DNA from: Archangium gephyra
Lineage (GTDB): Bacteria; Myxococcota; Myxococcia; Myxococcales; Myxococcaceae
Length of the DNA stretch: 64,000 nucleotides
Assembly: GCF_001027285.1 (NCBI RefSeq)
Contig: NZ_CP011509.1
Location: 7,650,501 to 7,714,500 of the forward strand
Direction: 5' to 3'
Part shown: piece after piece, positions 34,445-43,581 of the stretch
Numbering within the stretch: the first letter of the stretch is position 1
Layout of the letters: each line of letters starts with the position of its first letter
Notes under the pieces: model-generated
Told to the model about the DNA's origin: nothing
The model's database searches: none
What the model saw: the letters and a program-made list of their open reading frames with translations, nothing else
Position numbers and translations under genes: made by a program

Positions 34445-36661
34445 TCACCTGGCGTAGGCGCGCTCGAGGATCCGCTCGGCCTCGAGGCCACTCGCCTTCG
34501 CCGCCTCCACGTCGAGCCCCTCGCCGTGCCCCTGACCCCGCCCCTCGAAGGAGACCTCCCTGTCTCCGAAGTGGGCGGTGCGTGGGCAGGCGGGGAGCTT
34601 CAGCGCGGAACGCAAGAGCTCGCACGGCTGGGATTCAGCGACGTCGAAGACCGCGCCTCCCTCCCGCTTCGTGCGCAGGTAGTGCACGCGTCCGTCCGCG
34701 AAGCGCACCCCCGTCACGCCCTGGCCCAGGAGAGACTCCACCTGTCCGCGCGGACGTGTCTCACTCCACGGCGCCTGGCCTCCTTGTGAGAACGGCAGCC
34801 ACTCGCGCCAGCGGAGAGGCGGTGCCGCGAGCGCGCGCTCCTCCTCGGGCTGCACGCGCACGGTCCCGAGGAATGTCTGGCAATGCGTCGTGTCGCAGAC
34901 CGGCCGGCCCGGGTGGCGGCTCTGGGCGTGCCGCTCGTTGTGCGCCACCACGCGCGCCAGCGCCACCCTCGCCTCGCCCTTCAACGACGCGTCCTCCGCC
35001 GCCACCACTCCCGCCGTGTATTGCAGCCGGGTGGTGCGGAAGAGGAAGTCCGAGCCCCTCCGCGCCTGGAGGGCATTGGGGCTGATGGGCACTCCAGCGG
35101 GTGGCTTGTAGGGCGGCGGTGGAGAGCCCGTGAAGATGCCGGCGTAATCGCGGCCGGCCGGCGCGTCCGGGAAGCGCACCCGCCACGGGCTCCCGAGACA
35201 CACCGCCACGCCCTTCTCCACGAATGGCTCCAGCTTCGTGAAGCCCTCGGGGATGGCTCTCGGTGTGCCCTGCTCCAGGGAGAAACCCGCGCCCTGGCAC
35301 CGGGCCTCGATGACTTCCGGCCGCACCAGCCCCAGCACCTGCACCCGCGCGGCCTCCAGCCCGCTCCGCTTCTCGCGCACCTTCGCCAGCACTTCGGGCA
35401 CCTCGTCCGCGAAGGCGCGCGGCATCTTCCCCGGCCGCGCCACCACCGCCACCAGGTCCTCGTCCACCGCGACGATCCACCCGAGCCTCGGCCGGCTCTC
35501 CGCGTCCCGCACCGTCCCCGTCTTCGCCGCCACGCCCGCGTAGGCTTTCGACGCAGGCAGCTCGGACAGCGTCCCCCGCGCGGCGCTGCCCGCGAGCACC
35601 TCCATCAGGTCCGGCCTCGCCTCGGCCAGCAGCCGGTACGCCTGGGCCAGCCCCCACGGCGAGAGGCGCAGCGTCGAGCGCAGTCCGATGGCATCCGCCA
35701 TGTCCAGGGGCTCGCCGGACAGGCCCACCGCGGTCAGCACCGCGCCCCAGGGACCGAAGGCCCTCGGCGCGCTCCCCTGCCCCTCCCAGTCCAGGAAGTA
35801 CCCGTTGCACGAGCGCACCAGCGCCGTCTTCGCGTCCACCTTCCCGGGCAGCCGCTCGCCACATACCCACTCGGGCACCTCCGCTCGCGGAGTCAGCATC
35901 GGCGGCGCCGCCGCGCTCCCGGCCACCACGAAGGGCTTCAGCGTCGAGCCGAAGGGCATCGCCGTGCGGATGTCTCCCTCGGAGAACAGCACCTCGCCCG
36001 AGTGACGGCTGAGCACCACCGTGGCCGGGGCCGCCGCCTGCACCGCCACCCCGGCCAGCTCGTCCACCGACAGCGGCACCGCCCAACGCGCCTCGTCCTG
36101 GCACTGCCGCAACCGGCGCGTCAGGGCCTTCGGAAAGCCCGGGTCCTCGTTCAGCACGCGCGCCAGGGCCCGCCGGGCGCGAGGCGTGTCCACGTCCGGG
36201 TTGCGCGCCAGCTCCGCCGAGGCGCTCGCCAGCGACTGATAGGGCGACTCCCGCCACTCGGCCAGCTCTCCGCTCACCGCCAGCGCGAAGGCCTCGTGGA
36301 ACAACCGATCCTCCGCCGAGGCGGGGCACGCCCACCACAGCAGCTGGTGCGCCAGCTCGTGCCGCAGCGCCACGCGCAACCGCTCGTCCAGCACGCCGGG
36401 CGTGCCCTGCCGCAGCTCCACCACGCCCGGCCGCCCCTGCCCGTTGCGCGAGGGCAACATCCCCTCACCCCGGCGCAGGGAGATGTTCATCGGCGCCCGG
36501 CCCGGAGTGCCCCCGGCCTCGGCCACGTAGCGCGCCTCCAGCGCCTTCCACGTGGACTCGGCCTCGGCGCGCAGCTCCGCCTCGGGCGTCACGTCTCCCC
36601 TCGTGAGGAAGACGGGGGTGGCCGCCAGCATGGCGACCGTCACGGCGGCCCACCCCATCAT
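34445..36661 (-). CDS. YfaQ-like protein: HExxH, PBP-like transpeptidase and SpoIID domains in one chain
   Basis: The 738-residue protein starts with a signal peptide. Three parts follow. Residues about 40-140 carry HELAH at 101-105 and a further HE at 122-123, as in gluzincin/peptidase-MA zinc proteases. Residues about 200-420 have penicillin-binding-protein motifs in order: S239-x-x-K242 (STLK), S284-C-N286 and K380-T-G382. The C-terminal part is SpoIID/LytB-like, with YTAGVVAAED and the CDTTHCQTFLG segment. In E. coli YfaQ (DUF2300) occupies this place in the alpha-2-macroglobulin operon. It starts 4 bases after the macroglobulin stop, so it is translationally coupled. Predicted location is periplasmic, acting on peptidoglycan. 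Confidence 0.8.
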   Translation of the reverse strand: MMGWAAVTVAMLAATPVFLTRGDVTPEAELRAEAESTWKALEARYVAEAGGTPGRAPMNISLRRGEGMLPSRNGQGRPGVVELRQGTPGVLDERLRVALRHELAHQLLWWACPASAEDRLFHEAFALAVSGELAEWRESPYQSLASASAELARNPDVDTPRARRALARVLNEDPGFPKALTRRLRQCQDEARWAVPLSVDELAGVAVQAAAPATVVLSRHSGEVLFSEGDIRTAMPFGSTLKPFVVAGSAAAPPMLTPRAEVPEWVCGERLPGKVDAKTALVRSCNGYFLDWEGQGSAPRAFGPWGAVLTAVGLSGEPLDMADAIGLRSTLRLSPWGLAQAYRLLAEARPDLMEVLAGSAARGTLSELPASKAYAGVAAKTGTVRDAESRPRLGWIVAVDEDLVAVVARPGKMPRAFADEVPEVLAKVREKRSGLEAARVQVLGLVRPEVIEARCQGAGFSLEQGTPRAIPEGFTKLEPFVEKGVAVCLGSPWRVRFPDAPAGRDYAGIFTGSPPPPYKPPAGVPISPNALQARRGSDFLFRTTRLQYTAGVVAAEDASLKGEARVALARVVAHNERHAQSRHPGRPVCDTTHCQTFLGTVRVQPEEERALAAPPLRWREWLPFSQGGQAPWSETRPRGQVESLLGQGVTGVRFADGRVHYLRTKREGGAVFDVAESQPCELLRSALKLPACPRTAHFGDREVSFEGRGQGHGEGLDVEAAKASGLEAERILERAYAR

Positions 36662-36665
36662 CCCC

Positions 36666-39600
36666 TCACCACCCGCCCGGGCCCACGTCTCCCGGGCCGC
36701 GCTGGGACGGCGCCACCTTCAGCACGTCCGTCCCCGTGCGCCCGCGGATGCCCGGCACGTACATGTCCTCGATGAAGGCCGGCGGCGCGGAGAAGGTGCC
36801 CGCGAACTGCGCCCGCATCACGTACCCCACCGTGCGCGGACTGTCGCTCCACCACGCCGGCTCCTCGAAGAAGAACGTGGCCCGCTCGGGGCTCAGCGAG
36901 CGGCGCTTGAGGGCCTCGGGTGCCAGCGGCAGCGCGTGCGGCGGACCGCGGAACTCCTTGTCCTCCACCAGCGGCACGAAGCCCGCCGGCACCGCGTCCT
37001 CCACCACGTAGTACGCCGAGCGCTCCCGGTTGTCGCCGCGCGCATCCAGCGTGAGCTCCACGTACACCTCCTCGCCCTGGCTGACGCTGACGCCCGGCTC
37101 GAGCTTCACCCGCCCGCCCTCGCGCAGCACGTAATACGCGCGCTGGAGGCTCATGCCCTCGGCCACCGGCTTCACCTCCGCCAGCGGCGTGGCCGCCATG
37201 GCCCTCAGCGTCGCCACGCCCGCGAAGTCCGCCACGTCCACCGTGCGCGTCCCCGGCTCCAGCGTCGCCACCAGCCCCATGCCTCGCGGCGAGAAACGCA
37301 CCGGGCCCTTCGCTCCCTTCACCTCCGGCGGCGCCAGCTTGCGGAACTCCTTCGCGTCGCGCTCGATGAGCCACATCGAGTGCAGCAGCGCCGTGCTCCG
37401 ATCGAAGGTGGACAGCCCCGGCTCCGTCAGGGACTCCAGCAACCGCCGGCGCGCCTTGTCCACGTCCAGCTTCCCGAAGGACGCCGCGTGCCCGAGGATC
37501 GCGGTGAGGCCCACCCGGCGCAGCGGGTAGCGCCACATCGCCTCGCTCGGCGCGGGCAGGTTGGCGAGCGAGACGAAGCCCTCGTTGCTCCGGGCCACCA
37601 GCTCGTCGATGCGGCCCTTGAGCGCGGGCTCCTTCATCACGCCCGACTTCTCCGCGGCCAGCACCGCCAGCGCCAGCGGGTACAGGTCTCCCGGCTGCGC
37701 GGCCTCCACCAGCGCGCGCACCCGGGCCGCCTGCCGCTCCCCGTCCAGCCGCGCCAGCACCCAGGCCCGCGTGGCGTCCCACTCGAAGGGCAACCCCTCC
37801 TGGGCCTCCAGCCAGCGCAGGCTCTCGGTGATGCGCGGATCATTCCGGTCCACCAGCCCGGCCTCCACCGCGTACGCCAGCCCGTCCAGGGCGATGAGCG
37901 TCATGGGCAGATCCGGCGTGCTGTAGCCGCTGAACCAGGTGAAGCCGCCCCCGCGCACGGACATCTCCAGGATGCGCGCCGTGCCCTGCACCGAGCGGCT
38001 GCGCGCCTCGGCCAGCAGCGCCTGGCTGTCCGTGTCGAGCGACTCCAGCGTCCCCGCCTTCTTCAGCGTCTGGAACAGCGCCACGTTGGGCACCGTGGTG
38101 GACACCAACTGCTCCAGGCACCCGTACGGGTACGTGAGCAGCTCGCGCACGTTGGAGAGCGCCGCGTCCACCAGCGAGGGCTGCAACACCAGCTGTACCT
38201 CGGACACCGCCGCGCCCTGCGCCGCGGGCAGGGCCAGCGAGCCGCCGCCCCACCGCGACACCTTCACCGGCTCCTCCAGCACCGCCGGCCGCACCGCCAC
38301 CGCGCGCCTGTCGCGCAGCGGCTCCTTGCCTCCCGTCACCTCCACCGCCAGCTCGGCCGAGCCCGGTCCCTTCGCCTTCAAGGTGATGGGCAGCACCTGC
38401 TCGCCGCCCTGGCCCAGCTCCACCTTCTGCGTCGCCTCGGAGGACTCGAGCACCCCCGCCGCCGCGAGCCGCACGTCCAGCAACTGGCTGCCCTTGGACA
38501 GCTCGCCCGCGGACAGGCGCACCGAGGCCAGCGCCTCGTCTCCCTGCCGGAGGAACTGCGGCAGCGCGGCGTACAGGTTGAGCCCTCCGCGCGTGGCGAA
38601 CTCCGCCGTGGACTCGCCGAAGCGGCCCGAGGTGTCCGCCGCCACGCCCGTCACCACCCACAGCGTCTGGTTGGACGGCAGCTTGAAGCGCAGCGTCGCC
38701 CGCCCGTCCCGGTCCGTCACCACCGTGGGGCTCCAGTACGCCGTGTCCCGATCCAGGTCCTTCGCCTGCCGCGTGGGCGGCTTGATGGAGGCGAAGGCAT
38801 GATCCGGCAGCCCCGCCAGCTTCCGCGCCAGCGCCTCGCCGTAGCCGTAGCCCTGGAACTCGGCCGAGAAGAAGGTGGCCACGTTGTTGCGGCCCACCGG
38901 GTAGAAGAAGTCCAGCACCTTCGGGCGGAACTCGTTCTGGATGGCGTAGACGGCCTTGTCCACCACGCCCACCGACAGCTGCGCCACCACGCCCTGGCCC
39001 TCGTGGTCCGTCACCCGCACGTCGATGACCTGCTCGGTGAGCGGCGTGGCCTCGGCGCGCCGGGGCTGCAACGAGACACTCAGGGTGCGCTCGGAGGGAA
39101 TGACGCGGAAGCCCACCGTGCGCTCCTCCCAACGGCCCGAGGCCGTCGGGTACGCCACCGAGGCATACACCGCGCTGCCGAAGCGCTTCTCCACCTCGAA
39201 GGCGTGCACCAGCGTGCGGCCCTTCTGCTCCACCAGCTGCGTGCCGTACACCCCCGAGCCCGTGAGCGTCACCCACACCGGGCCCTCGTCCGAGCCCCCC
39301 GGGCCCCAGCCGTCCGGCAGCAGCGCCACCAGCTGCGCCGTGTCACCCGGCTCCAGCGTGCCCGAGAGCGACGCCAGCGTCAGATTGGGCACCTGCGCCA
39401 CCGGCTCCGAGGCCTCGCCGATGACGAGCAGCTGATCCTCACCCGTCCAGGCCTCGCCGCCCTTGTCCTTCACCGTGACGCGCGCCACCACCGCGCCCGC
39501 GTCCGAGGTGGGCACCTTCTCGCGGTACGCGCCATCCGCCGCCGTGGTGAAGCTCTTCTTGCCCAGGCTCTTCTCGCTACCATCCGCCTTGCGCAGCACG

Positions 39601-41384
39601 AACTCCACCTCGCCCGGCGTGGCGCCGTAGGGCTTGCCGGAGAGCGTGGTGGCACGGATGCCCAGCGTGGCCTCGGTGCCCTTCTTCACCACCGCCGCCG
39701 AGTAGCGCGTGCTGCCCAGCACCTCCACCTTCGAGAGGAAGAAGGCGGCGCTCGCGTTGGCGAACGTCTGCTGATCATCCCGCGCGCGCACGGTGAGCGT
39801 GTAGCGGTACGGCAGCCGCTCCTCGCCCGGCTTGAGCGCGGGCACCGCGATCTCAATCTGCGCATCCCCGTTGGCGTCGAACGTCGCGGCGCTCGCCCAC
39901 GGGTCCTCCTCCGCGCCGCGCTCGGCCACCGTGGAGAACAGACGCTCGGGGACGCTCAGCCGGCCCTCCGACGTCGAGGCGCTCCCGTACGTCACCGCGC
40001 TTCCCTGCCCGCCCAGGCCCGCGTCATCCACCCAGGCCGGCGCGTCCAGCAGCGAGCGGTAGAGGAACACCTCGTACTTCGCCCCCGGAGGCACTCCGCC
40101 CGCGTACCGCCGCGCCTTCACCGTGGCCCGCAGCGTCTCGCCCGGCACCACCGTCTCCCGCTCCGGCTGCAGCTCCAGGTAGAAGGTGGGCTTCACGTAG
40201 TCCTGCACCCGTGCCTCGCCCTGGTGCGGCTGCGTGTCCAGCTCGGCCATCACGCGCAGCACACCCGTGCCGAGGTCCGCCGGTACCTTCAGCGTGCCGT
40301 TGAAGCTTCCGAACTCGTCCACCTTCGCGCTCGTGCGGATTTCCCGGCCCTCGGCCGAGACGAGCTTCACCGCCACGTCACGCCGCCGCGGCGTGAAGAG
40401 GCGTGCGAGGAAGCTGTCCGGCTGGCGCACCAGGCCGCGGAACCGCACCTCGTCACCCGGCTTGTAGATGGGCCGGTCGCTGTAGATGAACACGTCCGGC
40501 GCCACCGCCAGCGACGAGTAGAAGTCCGTGTCCACGATGGCGGTGTCCCCGCCCGACGCCGCCGTGGCGATGAGGCGCGGCTCCTGCACGGCCAGCGTCA
40601 CCTCGCCCTTGTCGTCCGTGGTGCCCGCGGGGCCCTTGCCCGAGGCCAGGTACACCTGCACCTGCGCACCGGCGCGCGGCTTCTGATCCCTCCCCGCCAC
40701 GCGCACCAGCACCTGTCCGTCCGTCTGCTTGAGCTGCACGGTCAGGTCCGTGACGACGAGCACCACCTGCCCCTCCACGCGGCCCTGGACGAGCTGGAGG
40801 ATGTACGTGCCCACCGGCAGCGGCGGGAGCGTCACGCGGCGCTCCTCGAAGCCGCCGCTGTAGAACGAGGTGTCGAAGCCCGGGACGCTGAACTCGCGCT
40901 CGGAGCCGCCGAGGTCCAGGTTCAACCACTGGCTGCGCACCACGGAGAAACCGGCGGGCACACCCACGAGCTTCTCGGGGCCCTCGGACACGCGGGCGAG
41001 CGGACGGCCCGGAGGCGCGGGCGGACGCGCGGGAAGGCCCGGCGCCACGGACTTGCGGAAGTCCTCGTTCAGGGCGAACAGCAGGAACGAGCCCGGCGAG
41101 TGCGCGGCGTTGAGGCCGCGGCTGAGGGCATTGCCGGGGTTCGCCGTGGTGGGCGGAACCTGCCAGGCGCGCCGGACGTCTCCCTGCGCGCGGATGAAGG
41201 CGTCGGTGTCCGCGGGCTTGAGGACCCGCAGCTCCACGGGCCCCTTGTTCTCGAAGGCCACGTCCACGGCCACCGGCTCACTGCTGCCATAGGCACGGGG
41301 AACGGTGATGTAGAGCGGCTTGGCCGCCGCCACGCCAGCGCACACCAGCGCGGCCAGCACCGCGATGCGAGCGGAGTACCTCAT
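36666..41384 (-). CDS. Bacterial alpha-2-macroglobulin, YfaS-like, with CLEQ thioester
   Basis: The 1572-residue protein has a signal peptide (cut near AAA-KPL) without a proper lipobox. MG-type beta domains follow (FIYSDRPIYKPGDEV near 305, VQDYVKP near 405), then the alpha-2-macroglobulin family region (YWSPTVVTDRDGRATLRF and LPSNQTLWVV) and an alpha/alpha thioester domain with PYGCLEQ, Cys1089 to Gln1092. Such proteins trap proteases in the periplasm: bait cleavage exposes the thioester. The gene starts in a 4-bp ATGA overlap with the DUF2138 gene, inside a yfaP-T-A-S-Q-like operon. YfaS/MagD (type 2) homologs are reported to lack the thioester, so an intact motif in this gene set is notable. 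Confidence 0.92.
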   Translation of the reverse strand: MRYSARIAVLAALVCAGVAAAKPLYITVPRAYGSSEPVAVDVAFENKGPVELRVLKPADTDAFIRAQGDVRRAWQVPPTTANPGNALSRGLNAAHSPGSFLLFALNEDFRKSVAPGLPARPPAPPGRPLARVSEGPEKLVGVPAGFSVVRSQWLNLDLGGSEREFSVPGFDTSFYSGGFEERRVTLPPLPVGTYILQLVQGRVEGQVVLVVTDLTVQLKQTDGQVLVRVAGRDQKPRAGAQVQVYLASGKGPAGTTDDKGEVTLAVQEPRLIATAASGGDTAIVDTDFYSSLAVAPDVFIYSDRPIYKPGDEVRFRGLVRQPDSFLARLFTPRRRDVAVKLVSAEGREIRTSAKVDEFGSFNGTLKVPADLGTGVLRVMAELDTQPHQGEARVQDYVKPTFYLELQPERETVVPGETLRATVKARRYAGGVPPGAKYEVFLYRSLLDAPAWVDDAGLGGQGSAVTYGSASTSEGRLSVPERLFSTVAERGAEEDPWASAATFDANGDAQIEIAVPALKPGEERLPYRYTLTVRARDDQQTFANASAAFFLSKVEVLGSTRYSAAVVKKGTEATLGIRATTLSGKPYGATPGEVEFVLRKADGSEKSLGKKSFTTAADGAYREKVPTSDAGAVVARVTVKDKGGEAWTGEDQLLVIGEASEPVAQVPNLTLASLSGTLEPGDTAQLVALLPDGWGPGGSDEGPVWVTLTGSGVYGTQLVEQKGRTLVHAFEVEKRFGSAVYASVAYPTASGRWEERTVGFRVIPSERTLSVSLQPRRAEATPLTEQVIDVRVTDHEGQGVVAQLSVGVVDKAVYAIQNEFRPKVLDFFYPVGRNNVATFFSAEFQGYGYGEALARKLAGLPDHAFASIKPPTRQAKDLDRDTAYWSPTVVTDRDGRATLRFKLPSNQTLWVVTGVAADTSGRFGESTAEFATRGGLNLYAALPQFLRQGDEALASVRLSAGELSKGSQLLDVRLAAAGVLESSEATQKVELGQGGEQVLPITLKAKGPGSAELAVEVTGGKEPLRDRRAVAVRPAVLEEPVKVSRWGGGSLALPAAQGAAVSEVQLVLQPSLVDAALSNVRELLTYPYGCLEQLVSTTVPNVALFQTLKKAGTLESLDTDSQALLAEARSRSVQGTARILEMSVRGGGFTWFSGYSTPDLPMTLIALDGLAYAVEAGLVDRNDPRITESLRWLEAQEGLPFEWDATRAWVLARLDGERQAARVRALVEAAQPGDLYPLALAVLAAEKSGVMKEPALKGRIDELVARSNEGFVSLANLPAPSEAMWRYPLRRVGLTAILGHAASFGKLDVDKARRRLLESLTEPGLSTFDRSTALLHSMWLIERDAKEFRKLAPPEVKGAKGPVRFSPRGMGLVATLEPGTRTVDVADFAGVATLRAMAATPLAEVKPVAEGMSLQRAYYVLREGGRVKLEPGVSVSQGEEVYVELTLDARGDNRERSAYYVVEDAVPAGFVPLVEDKEFRGPPHALPLAPEALKRRSLSPERATFFFEEPAWWSDSPRTVGYVMRAQFAGTFSAPPAFIEDMYVPGIRGRTGTDVLKVAPSQRGPGDVGPGGW

Positions 41385-42988
41385 GAGCCAAACCCTCCCG
41401 GAACCAGCCTGTTGCCATCCACCGTGCCACGCAGACCCACGTACGGCAGCGTCTCCAAGTCACGCCGCGCCGCCTCGATTTCGGGCGGGGCCGCGCCCGG
41501 CCGCGGCTTGCTCGAATCCGCCGGCGTCACCTGCGACCAGTACCCATCCGCCATCAGCATGCCGAGCAGCCGCCCGGTGTTGACGCCGAAGGACACCGAG
41601 CCCGGCGCGCGCAGCCCCTGCACCACCGGCGCCGCCGCGTTGAGCAGGTTGGGCCCCTTTCCTTCACACGCCTTGCGCAGCCGTGCGAGCACGTCCGGCG
41701 TGGAGGCCAGCACGTGGTGCCCACACAGCGTGGCGGACTCCAGCGTGTTGGGCCCGGAGAAGAGCTGCCCCAGCGCGGCGGCGTCCTCGGGCCGGCCCCA
41801 CACCAGTGCCACCTCGGTGGGCAGCGCCGGATCGCCCCGGGGCGTCCACGCCATGGCCACCTGACGCGTGCGCAGCGGCACCGCGGCGCCCTTGCCGGAC
41901 CAGAAGGCCTTGAGCGTGTCCTTGTCCAACTGCTCGGGCAGCTTGAGCTGGAGCGCGAGCAGCACCGGCGTCTCCTCGGGGATGAGCTTCAGCAGCTCGT
42001 CCGAGAGCGGCGCGCTGTCCAGCCGGGGCTCATCCGCCACGGGCCCGGAGATGCCGCGGCCCACGAGCCGGGTGCCGTTCACGGCGAACTGCAACCGGAT
42101 GCCGTTGGCCACGCCCATCACGTGCGTGAGCAGCTGCGCCTCGCGGCCGAGCGGCTCGGGAGCGAAGCCCAGCTCCACGTCCACGCCCTGGGGCGCCTCG
42201 AGCTCCAGGTGCCCCTCGCACAGGCCCTGGAGCACCACCGCCGGGTGCCGGCCGAACACCAGCTTGTCATCCGTGCGCGCGGCCCACAGCGCCTGCTCGG
42301 CGATGAGCCAGCGTTGCAACGTGAAGCCCTCCGAGGGCGCCTCGCCCTCTCCGCCCGGACACGTCGCGGCCGTCAGTTCGTTGCGGCGCACCACCTGGCT
42401 CATCGAGTCGAAGGCCGCCATGGTGGCGTTGCCCGGCTCGGGGACGATGAGGGCGGGAGTGCCCGCGCGGTTGTTCCCGGAGAACCACACCATGCGGAAC
42501 GGCGCGGCCAGGAACTGTCCGGCCATGACGTCGAACACGGCGCCCTGGAAGCTGGCCCCCAGGTCCTCGCCCGTGGTGTCGAGGAACGCGGCCCACCCGC
42601 CCACGAAGCCCTTGCCGAGCGGCTTCTGGAGCTGCTCCTTCAGCCACGCGTTGCCCGCGAGCGCCTCGCGCACCTTGCCCGGTGCGTAGACGTCCACCCA
42701 GAAGGCCGGGCGCACCGGCTCGGTGGGAATCTCCATCTGCCCCGGCTTGCCGGGCGCGGGAGGCAGGGCCTGCAGGACCGAGCTCTGAGCGGAGCCGGAC
42801 GTACCGGGGGACCCGGAGGAGACCTGGCCCTCCGGCCCCTTCGCCGGACCAGAGGAGCTCCGGCCGAGGAAGAAGGCGGCCACGGCCACCCCGACGAGCA
42901 CGGCGGCGCCGATGCCCAGGAGGAGGGCCTTGGGAGGACCCGAGGGAGCCGGGGGCGGTGCGCCCGGCGTGGGAGAGGGAGGGTTCAT
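41381..42988 (-). CDS. YfaA-like (DUF2138) membrane-anchored protein
   Basis: Start at ATG 42988, in an ATGA overlap with the upstream DUF1175-like gene, gives 535 residues. A Pro-rich cytoplasmic tip is followed by one membrane helix at about 19-42 (ALLLGIGAAVLVGVAVAAFF) and a large periplasmic part without catalytic motif. Length, order and company match E. coli YfaA (DUF2138), a conserved member of the alpha-2-macroglobulin operon. It ends in an ATGA overlap with the macroglobulin start, which implies tight translational coupling and probably fixed stoichiometry. It may act as the membrane anchor or partner of the soluble macroglobulin. Confidence 0.75.
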   Translation of the reverse strand: MNPPSPTPGAPPPAPSGPPKALLLGIGAAVLVGVAVAAFFLGRSSSGPAKGPEGQVSSGSPGTSGSAQSSVLQALPPAPGKPGQMEIPTEPVRPAFWVDVYAPGKVREALAGNAWLKEQLQKPLGKGFVGGWAAFLDTTGEDLGASFQGAVFDVMAGQFLAAPFRMVWFSGNNRAGTPALIVPEPGNATMAAFDSMSQVVRRNELTAATCPGGEGEAPSEGFTLQRWLIAEQALWAARTDDKLVFGRHPAVVLQGLCEGHLELEAPQGVDVELGFAPEPLGREAQLLTHVMGVANGIRLQFAVNGTRLVGRGISGPVADEPRLDSAPLSDELLKLIPEETPVLLALQLKLPEQLDKDTLKAFWSGKGAAVPLRTRQVAMAWTPRGDPALPTEVALVWGRPEDAAALGQLFSGPNTLESATLCGHHVLASTPDVLARLRKACEGKGPNLLNAAAPVVQGLRAPGSVSFGVNTGRLLGMLMADGYWSQVTPADSSKPRPGAAPPEIEAARRDLETLPYVGLRGTVDGNRLVPGGFGS

Positions 42989-43566
42989 CGCATCCACTCC
43001 TTGAAGCGGAAGAAGCCGAGAAAGGCGGTGTTCTGGGGCACCGGGCGCCACTCCAGCGGAGCCTCGGTGACGAGCGACTGGAGGACGCCGGTGCGCACCG
43101 CGGCCCCCTTGTCGCCCGGGTGGTAGACGATGCGCGTGGGGGCGTGCGCCTTGTCCTCGGGGCGCACCACGAGCATCAGGTGGAAGATGGGGCCGGCGTC
43201 GCGCTCCTGGCGGAAGGCCACGAGATCGCCCGAGCGCAGCGACTCGCGCGTGGCCTCGTCACGGCCGAGCGGCACGAAGCTGTGCGCCAGCAACGTCTCG
43301 GCATCGGCGAAGTCACCGGGCCGGCCCTTGTCGTCGAGCCACAGGGGCGAGGCGAGCCGCTCGGGGTGGAAGCGCCGGTACGCGCCCCGGAAGGCGAAGC
43401 GCACCAGCCCGGCGCAGTCGCGCTGGTCCGGGTGCCAGACCGGGTCCATGCGGCGCACCTGGGCGAGCGCCACCTGGGCCACCTCGCGCCGCAGCAGCGA
43501 CTCGAGGGCCTCGGCGGAAGCGGGCGTGGCCGCCTGGAGCGTCAGGAGCAGGAACAGCGCACTCAT
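42985..43566 (-). CDS. YfaT-like (DUF1175) NlpC/P60-like protein
   Basis: The 193-residue protein has a signal peptide (LFLLLTLQAATPASA). The DCAGLVRFAFRG segment places Cys51 as a nucleophile candidate and FHLMLVV places His129, as in NlpC/P60 cysteine peptidases; SGDLVAFRQ is also typical of that fold. This matches DUF1175 (E. coli YfaT). It probably acts on peptidoglycan peptides or another periplasmic substrate. The gene lies 15 bp after the DUF2135 gene and overlaps the next start by 4 bp, in the middle of the macroglobulin operon. Confidence 0.82.
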   Translation of the reverse strand: MSALFLLLTLQAATPASAEALESLLRREVAQVALAQVRRMDPVWHPDQRDCAGLVRFAFRGAYRRFHPERLASPLWLDDKGRPGDFADAETLLAHSFVPLGRDEATRESLRSGDLVAFRQERDAGPIFHLMLVVRPEDKAHAPTRIVYHPGDKGAAVRTGVLQSLVTEAPLEWRPVPQNTAFLGFFRFKEWMR

Positions 43567-43581
43567 GGCGTGACGGGAGCC

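Noticed and set aside
36552-41864. A 1770-codon open frame on the plus strand antisense to the macroglobulin operon
   Set aside because: It is rich in His/Arg/Gly with no domain, and the minus-strand frames carry clear macroglobulin and PBP motifs. Long antisense frames are normal at this GC content.
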